The notes under the pieces are model-generated. The model had not been told where the DNA came from. It made no database searches and saw only the letters and a list, made by a program, of their open reading frames with translations. Positions 1 to 5,495 of a stretch of DNA of 5,709 nucleotides are shown here, piece after piece (within the stretch, counting starts at the first letter, position 1; the number at the start of each line of letters is the position of its first letter). The stretch comes from Nanobdellota archaeon (GTDB lineage Archaea; Nanobdellota; Nanobdellia; Woesearchaeales; GW2011-AR9), in contig JAHJDQ010000196.1 of assembly GCA_018812355.1 (NCBI GenBank), forward strand, positions 1 to 5,709, given 5' to 3'. The position numbers and the translations under genes are program-made.

Positions 1-28
1 CTCCCTCTCGGTCGTCACGGACGCCCAC

Positions 29-109
29 ACACAACAGCAACTATCCGGGATTTTCTGACAAAAATCCCCCAATTCGCTTCGCGAACTGCGGATAGTTGCG
101 ATGTTATAC
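29..109 (+). repeat. attC-like stem-loop 1 (left)
   Basis: Seen: an 11-nt arm GCAACTATCCG at 37-47 is perfectly complementary to CGGATAGTTGC at 89-99. Outside the left arm is ACACAAC (29-35) plus one spacer base. Outside the right arm are three spacer bases (GAT) and GTTATAC (103-109). The inner 41 nt form two further perfect hairpins: GGATTTT/AAAATCC (48-54/61-67) and TTCGC-TTC-GCGAA (73-85). The outer cores resemble integron R''/R' boxes (RYYYAAC and GTTRRRY), each with one mismatch. The element at 5496-5613 has the same architecture with unrelated arm sequence, as expected if structure rather than sequence is conserved. Against a canonical attC: there is no evident extrahelical base and the arm is longer than a usual L box. 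It could instead be another structured recombination or regulatory repeat. Confidence 0.45.
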
Positions 110-403
110 GTAATTTTTTATTTGCCTTGTCGTCGGTACTGACTCCAACTTTTTGAATGAAATCCTTGTTTTCCCATGCAAAGCTCAAACGAATTTCTTT
201 GAAAAAGCTTCGGGCTACGTCGGGAATGTTTAACGTTGGTACTTTCGCATAGTCGTCTAAAAAACAAACAAAAACAATTTCTGCGAAACTGTATATAACG
301 TTGACTATGCGGCTCCGCTTCGCTACGACCCAAATTTTTTTAATGAATCTAAACGGGGGGGAATCGGGTAAAACCGGAAAGATATCTTTGAAAACGCCAT
401 AAT
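100..403. other. Left non-coding flank with repeat blocks
   Basis: No convincing gene is seen here. The stretch carries six blocks that recur, inverted and in the same order, near the right end: GTTATACGTA (103-112), TTTTTTATTTG (114-124), GTCGGGAAT (219-227), GTTGGTACT (235-243), TTTTTTTAATGAAT (335-348) and GGGGGGAATCGGGT (356-369). It also holds GTTTAACGTTGG (228-239), the exact reverse complement of the 3' end of the right attC-like element (5602-5613). A related TATAACGTTG lies at 295-304. CGCATAGTC (246-254) pairs with GACTATGCG (303-311). The palindromic texture suggests decayed or nested copies of the same recombination repeats rather than coding DNA. Confidence 0.55.
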
Positions 404-449
404 CTTTATAAACAACCAACTAATCAATAGAACTATAAAAGCGGGTGGT
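404..449 (+). promoter_or_regulatory. Archaeal-type TATA box and SD for the R-M operon
   Basis: CTTTATAAA at 404-412 fits the archaeal TATA-box consensus. A start site about 25-27 nt downstream would fall near 433-437 and give a leader of about 20 nt. GGGTGGT at 443-449 lies 6 nt before the GTG start at 456 and resembles the GGTG-type SD complementary to the 3' end of archaeal 16S rRNA. A second TATAAA at 434-439 is too close to the start codon to act as a TATA box for this gene. Confidence 0.5.
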
Positions 450-455
450 TAAAAA

Positions 456-1166
456 GTGGATTTTCAGATAGTTAAAGAAAAATTTCAAGAATTTGAAAAA
501 GAGCATGGTAAAGATGCTTTTCTAAAAGTTGATGCATTTTTAGAAGAAATTAAAGAAGAATATCTTAAAATTATGACTAAAGAGTTTATGGGCAGGGGGG
601 AATCGCAAAACGAAGCTCATAACAAAGCTCGCCAATCGTGGAGACCAAAAGTAGGATCATTTCTTGAAAGCCTTGTTAAATATATGATTGAAGAATTCTG
701 TAAAGATTCTAACATAAAAATAACTTCTGATAAAAAATTAAAAAAGCGTGAATTAAGTAAAGAATTATCTCTACTTAGAAGTATGATGGTAGTTCACTTT
801 AACGATTATTCCTTGCTTCCAGATGCTGATTTAATTTTATACAAGTATGATGAGAAGAATGAGAAAGTGACTGTAATTTGTATATTGTCGTTAAAAACAT
901 CGTTTAGAGAACGTTTTACAGAAACTCCTTACTGGAAATTGAAACTTAAAGAAGATCCGAGAACCGAGAATATCAAAGTGTTTATGATCACGCCAGATAA
1001 TACAGATGAAATTAGTTATTCGTCTAGTAAAAATGGACCAAGAAAAGCAAGAATCATTATGGAATATGAGTTAGATGGAATTTATATGGCTAGAGAAGAA
1101 TTTGATGTCTCAAGTAAAATAAAAAGTTTGCATGATCTATTTGAAGATCTTAAGAAAATAATCTAA
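456..1166 (+). CDS. Type II restriction endonuclease, CCGG/CCNGG family
   Basis: This is probably the cleaving half of a type II restriction-modification system. The 236-aa protein has a helical N-terminus (about 1-80) and a PD-(D/E)XK-type core. PDAD (122-125) supplies the catalytic aspartate. S145-L-K147 ends a hydrophobic strand (VICILSLK), and K147 is followed by three residues and R151-E152-R153. The arrangement S-x-K-x3-R-(D/E)-R is the hallmark of enzymes reading CCGG or CC-N-GG cores (NgoMIV, Cfr10I, Ecl18kI and BsaWI relatives), where the R-E-R residues contact the CC:GG bases. The later glutamate of those enzymes (about +13/+14 from the Lys) is not at the usual place; E156 or E166 may substitute. 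The start is GTG with an SD 6 nt upstream. The methyltransferase follows after 1 nt. The exact target is not deducible; a BsaWI-like WCCGGW site is one possibility. A 6-G tract (595-600) lies early in the gene. Confidence 0.82.
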   Translation: MDFQIVKEKFQEFEKEHGKDAFLKVDAFLEEIKEEYLKIMTKEFMGRGESQNEAHNKARQSWRPKVGSFLESLVKYMIEEFCKDSNIKITSDKKLKKRELSKELSLLRSMMVVHFNDYSLLPDADLILYKYDEKNEKVTVICILSLKTSFRERFTETPYWKLKLKEDPRTENIKVFMITPDNTDEISYSSSKNGPRKARIIMEYELDGIYMAREEFDVSSKIKSLHDLFEDLKKII

Positions 1167-1167
1167 A

Positions 1168-1989
1168 ATGAAACATCTTAATAAAATATTAAATGGGGAT
1201 GTCCTCAAAGTAATGAAAAAAATTCCTAGTAACAGTGTCCACTTAGCAATTACTTCTCCCCCATATAACGTTGGAAAAGATTATGATTCTCATGATGACC
1301 AGATGAATTATCAAGAATATTTAACTTGGTTAAACAATGTATGGAGAGAAGTAAAAAGAATTCTTGTTCCTGGTGGAAGATTCTGTTTAAATATTGCCCC
1401 TACTGGAATTACAGAATTTGTTCCTATTCATCATGATTTTACTAATCAATTTAGAAAATTAGATATGAAATTTAGAACAGAAATAATTTGGTACAAACAA
1501 ACAATGCTCAAACGAACAGCTTGGGGAAGTTTTAAAAGTCCATCTAATCCTCATATTGTTCCTTCATGGGAATATGTTTTAATTTTTTCAAAAGAAAAAA
1601 ATAAGTTAGATGGTGAAAAAGAAAAAGCTGATATCACAAGAGAAGAATTCATAAAATTCTCAGATGGGATGTGGAATCTTTCTCCTGAAAAAAAGAGAAA
1701 TGGACATCCAGCACCTTTTCCAGAAGAATTAATTTATCGCTTAATTAAATTTTATTCGTTTGAGGGAAATACTGTTTTAGATATGTTTGGTGGAACTGGA
1801 ACAGTTGCATTAGTATCTGCTAAAAATAATCGCGATTTCATCCATATTGATGTTTCTGAAGAATATTGCAGGACGGCAGAAGATAGATTAAAAAAACATT
1901 TTGGTCAATCTAAGATTACTTCAGAAGATAATTCAACATTTAAAAGCCCGAGTTGGTTATTAAAAAATTTAATTGTAAGTTTAAATTAA
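1168..1989 (+). CDS. DNA N4-cytosine methyltransferase (beta class)
   Basis: This is an S-adenosylmethionine-dependent DNA methyltransferase of 273 aa, most likely making N4-methylcytosine to protect the host from the adjacent endonuclease. Catalytic motif IV is T29-S-P-P-Y33, the form typical of N4-cytosine enzymes (adenine enzymes usually have DPPY). HPAPFPEEL (180-188) is motif X. DMFGGTGT (205-212) is the cofactor-binding motif I. Motif IV before motif I defines the beta class. The region between (about 105-165, with WGSFKSPSNPHIVPSWEYVLIFSK) is probably the target-recognition part. The ATG lies 1 nt after the endonuclease stop with no clear SD, so translation is probably coupled. The last 25 residues or so are low in motif content. 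An endonuclease-first order without a controller gene is notable but not rare. Confidence 0.9.
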   Translation: MKHLNKILNGDVLKVMKKIPSNSVHLAITSPPYNVGKDYDSHDDQMNYQEYLTWLNNVWREVKRILVPGGRFCLNIAPTGITEFVPIHHDFTNQFRKLDMKFRTEIIWYKQTMLKRTAWGSFKSPSNPHIVPSWEYVLIFSKEKNKLDGEKEKADITREEFIKFSDGMWNLSPEKKRNGHPAPFPEELIYRLIKFYSFEGNTVLDMFGGTGTVALVSAKNNRDFIHIDVSEEYCRTAEDRLKKHFGQSKITSEDNSTFKSPSWLLKNLIVSLN

Positions 1990-1990
1990 T
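1961..1990 (-). terminator. Possible terminator between convergent genes
   Basis: AATTTAA (1966-1972) and TTAAATT (1981-1987) form a 7-bp AT-only stem over the methyltransferase stop codon. On the minus strand the stem is followed by a T6 run (complement of 1962-1967), as expected for termination of the leftward operon. On the plus strand the following sequence is also T-rich (ATTTCTTT). The stem is weak. Confidence 0.3.
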
Positions 1991-2003
1991 TTCTTTAACT
2001 CAT

Positions 2004-2450
2004 CTACAATCCAAACCATTTATACTTAATAATTAAGTATATAAAAATCACTGAAATTATATAAACTAAGGAAATAATTAAACCTTCGCCAAGTTTAATT
2101 TTGTAATACTCTTTTCTAATCATGAGATAGATTGAATTTATTATAATCAAGAATAGTGGGAAATAAAAAATAAATGTTTTTTCTATTAATTTGAAAGCTA
2201 AAATATATGATACTGAACCAATTAGTAAACCAACCACAATGTCAGTAATTTTGATAAACACAGCTTTATTTGCTTTGACAAATTCCGAAGACGAACCTTT
2301 ATTCTTTCCAAATAATGCGACCCCGATTGGTGTTAGATATGGTCGCCTATTTTTGGTTCTCTTAATGAATAATTCATCAGTTAGAATACCTATAATGATA
2401 CCTAGAGCTGAAGCTAAGAACCCAATCAGTATCTGATGTATAGTTGCCAT
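2004..2450 (-). CDS. Hypothetical four-helix membrane protein
   Basis: I do not recognise this 148-aa family. Hydrophobic stretches suggest four membrane helices: about residues 5-25 (ILIGFLASALGIIIGIL), 67-88, 92-112 (FIFYFPLFLIIINSIYLMI) and 122-143. The loop after helix 1 is basic (KRTKNRRP) and ends in a soluble segment (about 35-65), which suggests that this loop is cytoplasmic. No catalytic motif is visible. It ends 14 nt from the convergent methyltransferase stop. It starts 49 nt after the 57-aa small gene on the same strand, so it is probably the last gene of the nuclease operon. GGGGGTTAG lies about 9 nt before the ATG but is a poor SD. A membrane partner of the nucleases is a possible role, inferred from position only. 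Confidence 0.65.
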   Translation of the reverse strand: MATIHQILIGFLASALGIIIGILTDELFIKRTKNRRPYLTPIGVALFGKNKGSSSEFVKANKAVFIKITDIVVGLLIGSVSYILAFKLIEKTFIFYFPLFLIIINSIYLMIRKEYYKIKLGEGLIISLVYIISVIFIYLIIKYKWFGL

Positions 2451-2499
2451 TAGATTATACTAACCCCCGTAACTTTTTTAATTTTATGTTTTTAGTGCT

Positions 2500-2673
2500 C
2501 TAAATGGGAATCTTAAGAGATACTGCAAGAGTTCCGAAAGCTGCGGCTGCACTTACAGGGAATGCAATTGCTGGATTTACTTGCATAGTTGTTACAGCAT
2601 AATCCGAGACACTCTTAAATATCCATATTGGAAGTACACCTGCTTTCAAAACTAATGTTATTATTTTTATCAT
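2500..2673 (-). CDS. Small hydrophobic protein, 57 aa
   Basis: This is a short reading frame read directly from the minus strand. It starts with ATG (2673-2671), ends at TAG (2502-2500) and begins MIKIITLVLKAGVLPIWIFK. Its SD, TAGGAGGTAAG (complement of 2676-2686), is among the strongest in the window and contains the stop codon TAG of the preceding 97-aa gene. That spacing is typical of a real, coupled operon gene. The product has two hydrophobic segments (about 3-19 and 35-52, the latter Ala-rich: PAIAFPVSAAAAFGTLAVSL) around a short polar centre. This suggests a membrane-associated peptide. I do not recognise a family. It lies between a PD-(D/E)XK-like protein and a membrane protein; a toxin, holin-like or anchor role would be speculation. 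Confidence 0.62.
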   Translation of the reverse strand: MIKIITLVLKAGVLPIWIFKSVSDYAVTTMQVNPAIAFPVSAAAAFGTLAVSLKIPI

Positions 2674-2675
2674 CT

Positions 2676-2686
2676 CTTACCTCCTA
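2676..2686 (-). promoter_or_regulatory. SD of the 57-aa gene, overlapping a stop codon
   Basis: On the minus strand TAGGAGGTAAG contains a full AGGAGGT SD whose first three bases are the stop codon of the upstream 97-aa gene. The ATG follows with a short purine-rich spacer. This site is the main reason to accept the 57-aa frame as a gene. Confidence 0.7.
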
Positions 2687-2977
2687 TTTAGCAATTACCA
2701 ACTTAAACTCGGTTTTTAGCTTACTATCTGCATATCTTTGAAATGCTCTGTGTTGTTCTTTGTCTTGCTCAATGGATTCTGGTGTTTCTACTTCGATTAT
2801 TTTCTCTATTGAATAATACTGGGCAATCACATCTGGCTGGTGATTGTTAATTATCTTTGGAGAAGGCCAGTCTTTAAGATCTGCCCACACTTGGTAGCCA
2901 CCTGCTTTATACCTCTTTGCTTCTTCCTCGACCTTTTGGTCATGTTTACTTTGTTGTGTGTTTGTTCTGTTTGCCAT
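2684..2977 (-). CDS. Small PD-(D/E)XK-like protein, 97 aa
   Basis: This small basic protein has a layout like the PD-(D/E)XK nuclease fold: an N-terminal helix (about 8-24), GYQVWADL (27-34), then QPDVIAQYY (47-55) and a strand IEKIIEVETPES (57-68), followed by QDKEQHRAFQRYAD (71-84). D49 and E62/E64 would be the acidic residues. The expected lysine after the second acid is replaced by E64, so the site is incomplete or rearranged and activity is uncertain. It resembles short nuclease-fold proteins I associate with archaea and candidate-phylum bacteria, but I cannot name the family. The SD GGAGG lies within the last codons of the SNase gene, 5 nt separate the two genes, and the 57-aa gene follows directly. 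It is probably co-translated with both. Confidence 0.7.
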   Translation of the reverse strand: MANRTNTQQSKHDQKVEEEAKRYKAGGYQVWADLKDWPSPKIINNHQPDVIAQYYSIEKIIEVETPESIEQDKEQHRAFQRYADSKLKTEFKLVIAK

Positions 2978-2982
2978 TTTAT

Positions 2983-3324
2983 TTATTTCCTCCGTTTCAT
3001 TCTTTTGTTGATATTGTGTCGGTTTTGTGTAACTTTGGCTACGAGCCTATCGTAGCTTCTGCCAACAGGAGTTATGGAAACTTTCTTTTCCTTAACTAAA
3101 CGCCTTAACTTATTTCTTGCCGCAGTTCCCCCTGGCTCGTTCCTCTCTGGCATATTGACGTTAGCCAACCTTATTCTTCTCGAACCTTGAATACTCCGAT
3201 TTATTCCAAATGTATCTCCATCTGGAACATTAGTTACTGTCCGCACATATCTCTTTGTTACTCGTTTTCTTGCCACTTTCCTTGCAGCTTCACTATGTCT
3301 TCTACTATCTCCATACCATGCCAT
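2983..3324 (-). CDS. SNase-like (thermonuclease family) nuclease
   Basis: This 113-aa protein matches the staphylococcal-nuclease OB-fold family, which cuts DNA or RNA with a calcium-dependent site. Visible motifs: V-P-D36-G-D38-T (metal-binding D19/D21 equivalents), I-R52-L (R35), N57-M-P-E60 (D40-T-P-E43, with Asp replaced by Asn) and Y-D-R93-L-V-A-K-V (R87). Both catalytic arginines and the general base glutamate are kept. It is shorter than the mature S. aureus enzyme (149 aa) and lacks its C-terminal helices. Both termini are strongly basic (RKVARKRVTKR; NKRMKRRK). No signal peptide is seen, so it probably acts inside the cell. It is the first gene of the leftward operon. The ATG is preceded by AAGGAGGT at a 4-nt spacing. 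Confidence 0.83.
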   Translation of the reverse strand: MAWYGDSRRHSEAARKVARKRVTKRYVRTVTNVPDGDTFGINRSIQGSRRIRLANVNMPERNEPGGTAARNKLRRLVKEKKVSITPVGRSYDRLVAKVTQNRHNINKRMKRRK

Positions 3325-3328
3325 TTTT

Positions 3329-3336
3329 ACCTCCTT
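3329..3336 (-). promoter_or_regulatory. SD of the SNase operon
   Basis: The minus strand reads AAGGAGGT four bases before the ATG at 3324. This is a full-consensus SD and fixes the SNase start. A TATA-like AAATTTTATC (complement of about 3391-3400) some 70 nt upstream of the start could serve this operon, but it is not convincing. Confidence 0.65.
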
Positions 3337-3354
3337 GAGACGTTTTTTGTAATA

Positions 3355-3474
3355 TTTGCCTCATTTGCTTACCAATGTGTCGAATGTGTTGATAAAATTT
3401 GTGAAACCATGTTCTATTTTGGAGTGGCCACTTACAAGTGTCAAAGCTGTCAAAAAACAGAAAGTTTTAAATAA
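3355..3474 (+). pseudogene. Possible 5'-truncated zinc-ribbon remnant
   Basis: The plus strand upstream of the ATPase gene translates without interruption as YQCVECVDKIC, then FYFGVATYKCQSCQKTESFK and a TAA at 3472-3474. Two CxxC pairs (3376-3387 and 3442-3453) about 20 residues apart, with an aromatic strand before the second pair, look like a small zinc ribbon. There is no usable start codon before the first CxxC in this frame, and going further upstream runs antisense into the SNase gene. Neither pair has the usual Gly after the second Cys. It may be the 3' end of a decayed gene cut off where the leftward operon joined, or a chance reading. Confidence 0.27.
3461..3473 (+). promoter_or_regulatory. 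TATA box of the ATPase operon, leaderless type
   Basis: TTTTAAATAA (3465-3474) is preceded by the purine-rich AGAAAG, which suits a BRE element. Its centre is about 27 nt before the ATG at 3496, so a normal archaeal start site falls on or next to the start codon. No SD is present (CTTCCTGTTATC precedes the ATG), which agrees with leaderless translation. A bacterial -10-like TATACT (3480-3485) is also present, but it lacks a clear -35 and would leave a leader without an SD. Confidence 0.5.
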
Positions 3475-3495
3475 TCAAGTATACTTCCTGTTATC

Positions 3496-4593
3496 ATGGT
3501 AAGAAATTCATTTTCAATATTTAAAAAAGCATATGAGGAGGGCTTAGAAACGCAGGGCAGTGGTTTTGAGAACTGGTTGGCAAAACATAACTTGAATATT
3601 CAAAAATTCCACCAGTTTACTTCTTCAGCAGATACCATATTTTTTTTTAATAGAGTAACTGAAATTAAAAAGATTGCGAATTTTCTTGCCCAGAATAAAA
3701 AAGAAAGAAATAAATTTAGTTTTATCAATTTAGTTGGATGTACAGGGATTGGTAAAACATCACTTCTTCAAAGTATAAAACAAAGTTTTCTTAAAATTAA
3801 AGACAAAAATTCAATCATTAGTCTTTCAGCTGATGACTTTTCTAAAGAATCGGGAGATGAAGACTGTGAATTCAACTTTGAAGTAACCCTAGGGAAATTG
3901 GAAGATAAAGAATTAGTATTAGTTGATGATTGTGAAAAAGATTTTGATCATATGCTAAACAACATCAAAGAATTTTCTTCTTTTTCTTCAATCTTCATAT
4001 TCTCTTGGGCTCCAATTCATTGGAATAGATTTAAGCTTTTACATAACGAAATAATGGGAATTGGTGAATCAATACATTTAAGATGTTTTACAAAAGATGA
4101 ATCTATCGAATTCTTGATAGATCGGATAAAAAATATTTCCAACAAAGAGAAAGTAAGGATGTTCTCTAAAGATGCATTAAGTTCATTGGCGTCATTTTCT
4201 TTTGGGATTCCTTCAATCATATTAGATCTCTCTGGAAAAGCAATTAAAAGAGCATATCAAAATGATAAAAAATCAGTTGATAATGAGACTGTTAAAGAAG
4301 TTTATTTTGATGAGGGTTTATCTGAATTAAATACTTTCTTGAATGAATGCACGCCAACCACCACCCGTATTTTGAAAACTGTACTTCTGAACCAATATCC
4401 AAAAGGTTGTGCAATAGATCAAATAAAAGATATTGTTGACCTTGAGAGAACCAGTATCCATTATCATCTTCAGAAAATGCGCAATGTTGGGATTTTGGAT
4501 GAATATCCTCTAAAAAAACAGGTATTGTTTTCAATAAAGATTAAATTTTTACCAATTGTCGAAAATTTTTTGTGGGGTAAGAGAGAATTATAA
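3496..4593 (+). CDS. AAA/STAND-type ATPase with C-terminal winged helix
   Basis: This 365-aa P-loop ATPase has Walker A at G81-CTGI-G86-K87-T88, placed after a short strand (FINLVG), and Walker B at ELVLVDDCE (139-147) with D144-D145. A GIPSIILDLSGKA segment (238-249) sits where Orc1/Cdc6 and archaeal-ATPase relatives have their sensor-2/lid region. The C-terminus (about 287-345) reads as a winged helix: an opening helix TRILKTVLL, a recognition-helix-like TSIHYHLQKMRNVGIL, then a wing (EYPLKKQVLFSIK). The order N-domain, ATPase, lid, wHTH fits archaeal ATPase-like or STAND proteins that act as DNA-bound or signal-sensing switches. It is not a normal Orc1/Cdc6, because the conserved N-terminal region and sensor-2 arginine are not evident. 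The gene is tightly linked to the next one (1 nt). A T9 run lies at 3640-3648. The substrate is unknown. Confidence 0.78.
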   Translation: MVRNSFSIFKKAYEEGLETQGSGFENWLAKHNLNIQKFHQFTSSADTIFFFNRVTEIKKIANFLAQNKKERNKFSFINLVGCTGIGKTSLLQSIKQSFLKIKDKNSIISLSADDFSKESGDEDCEFNFEVTLGKLEDKELVLVDDCEKDFDHMLNNIKEFSSFSSIFIFSWAPIHWNRFKLLHNEIMGIGESIHLRCFTKDESIEFLIDRIKNISNKEKVRMFSKDALSSLASFSFGIPSIILDLSGKAIKRAYQNDKKSVDNETVKEVYFDEGLSELNTFLNECTPTTTRILKTVLLNQYPKGCAIDQIKDIVDLERTSIHYHLQKMRNVGILDEYPLKKQVLFSIKIKFLPIVENFLWGKREL

Positions 4594-4594
4594 A

Positions 4595-5317
4595 ATGGCA
4601 AGTTTCCGTTTATTTGAGTATAAAAAAGAAGATTTGTCTAATGATAACATTAATTCTTTAATTGAAAAATTAAAAAAATACTCTGGGGATTTAGGGGAAA
4701 GAGAATGGAATATTAAACAAATTCAGCAAGATACCGAAAAGAAAATTTTAACATTTGTAATATCGTACCGTGAAGAAAAAGAATTTTCAACAATCGAGGG
4801 GATGAAAAAATTAGAATTCCTCGAAGAATATGATATACTTGTTTTTTATGATAAACAGAAAGTAGCCATTGGCAAAGCATTCTCTATCCTATTAGCTAAA
4901 GAGTTGAATCAATGCGTTAATTATGCTCTGTTCAATAATAAACTTAAGAATCTCCCTAAAATGCTACAAAGTAATGATCAACTTTTGTCAAAACTTGAAG
5001 AAGATAAAACTATAATTGTTAATGGATTAAATGCAAGAAGAGCTCTCGGAATGGACAAGATTAGTGGCTCTGATAGAACTGATATAAGAGATAGAAAAAT
5101 TTATGAGGGTATGAGTAGTGGAATTATTACTGAAAAGACATTCACAAAGAAATTTAATAATCCCATTGGAGATGCAAGATTCTGTATAAAGACTAATGGA
5201 CTAATTACAATATTCAAAAAGAATATGACTCATGGAGATGTTGCTTCAATAATAGAATTCCTATTAGACTATCTCAAAAATACAACCCCTTTTACTAAAA
5301 CATTGCATAGTTACTAA
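4595..5317 (+). CDS. Unrecognised 240-aa partner of the ATPase
   Basis: I do not recognise a family. The chosen start is the ATG at 4595, 1 nt after the ATPase stop, with GGGGTAAGAGAG just upstream. A TTG at 4556 would add 13 residues but overlaps the ATPase gene and lacks an SD. The protein appears soluble, with no signal peptide or membrane helix. It has an N-terminal alpha/beta part (about 1-125, with strands KKILTFVISY and YDILVFYD), a linker with many Asp and Lys residues, and a conserved-looking part NGLNARRALGMDKISGSD (about 157-174), followed by RFCIKTNGLITIFKK and a C-terminal helix (VASIIEFLLDYLK). No standard catalytic motif is clear. It is likely to work with the ATPase, perhaps as effector or sensor, on position alone. 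Confidence 0.72.
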   Translation: MASFRLFEYKKEDLSNDNINSLIEKLKKYSGDLGEREWNIKQIQQDTEKKILTFVISYREEKEFSTIEGMKKLEFLEEYDILVFYDKQKVAIGKAFSILLAKELNQCVNYALFNNKLKNLPKMLQSNDQLLSKLEEDKTIIVNGLNARRALGMDKISGSDRTDIRDRKIYEGMSSGIITEKTFTKKFNNPIGDARFCIKTNGLITIFKKNMTHGDVASIIEFLLDYLKNTTPFTKTLHSY

Positions 5318-5377
5318 CCCGATTCCCCCCATTTAAAACAAAAAACTAACTAAAAACTAAAACTACCCGATTCCCCC
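5317..5377 (-). repeat. Tandem copies of ACCCGATTCCCCC
   Basis: ACCCGATTCCCCC occurs at 5317-5329 and again at 5365-5377, 48 nt apart in the same direction. Its reverse complement, GGGGGGAATCGGGT, is at 356-369. A shorter version, GGGGGGAATCG, lies inside the endonuclease gene at 595-605. Such a G/C-rich 13-mer four times in an AT-rich window is not expected from composition. Confidence 0.6.
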
Positions 5378-5495
5378 TGTCCTACGGACTTTTACTCTGC
5401 TACGCAGTTATTGATAACAATTCATTAAAAAAACTACAGTACCAACTATATTCCCGACAAATAAAAAACTCCACTCACCATCAAAGGTTCGCTAC
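5317..5495. other. Right non-coding flank with inverted copies of the left blocks
   Basis: No gene is seen. The reverse complement of this stretch repeats the left-flank blocks in the same order: TTTTTTATTTG (5458-5468), GTCGGGAAT (5450-5458), GTTGGTACT (5438-5446), TTTTTTTAATGAAT (5420-5433) and the G-tract block twice (5365-5377 and 5317-5330). GTTATACGTA (5493-5502) is the outermost block. Small perfect hairpins are clustered here: GTCC-TAC-GGAC (5379-5389), CTGC-TAC-GCAG (5397-5407) and GTTAT-TG-ATAAC (5407-5418). The first G-tract copy begins at the last base of the stop codon of the preceding gene. Confidence 0.55.

Noticed and set aside
15..419. A 134-aa minus-strand open frame over the left flank, and a 71-aa one inside it
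   Set aside because: They run across the attC-like hairpin and all repeat blocks, have no SD at a sensible distance and no family resemblance. The open frame is better explained by repeat DNA without stops.
2191..2436. 81-aa plus-strand frame opposite the membrane protein
   Set aside because: It is a shadow of the minus-strand gene, with no SD and a composition typical of an antisense reading.
2840..3099. Two plus-strand frames opposite the two nuclease-like genes
   Set aside because: They are fully antisense to well-supported genes with SD sites. Their Cys/Leu/Phe-rich composition is that of a shadow frame.
3187..3474. A 95-aa plus-strand frame from 3187
   Set aside because: Its first half is antisense to the SNase motifs. 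Only the part after about 3355 is of interest and it has no start codon, so it is listed as a possible remnant instead.
4556..4594. TTG at 4556 as start of the last gene
   Set aside because: It lies inside the ATPase coding region without an SD. The ATG at 4595, directly after the ATPase stop, has a purine-rich site upstream.
420..5320. Absence of CCGG between the flanks (the only two copies are at 45-48 and 374-377) as restriction avoidance
   Set aside because: At this base composition only about three copies are expected in this span, so zero is not informative.
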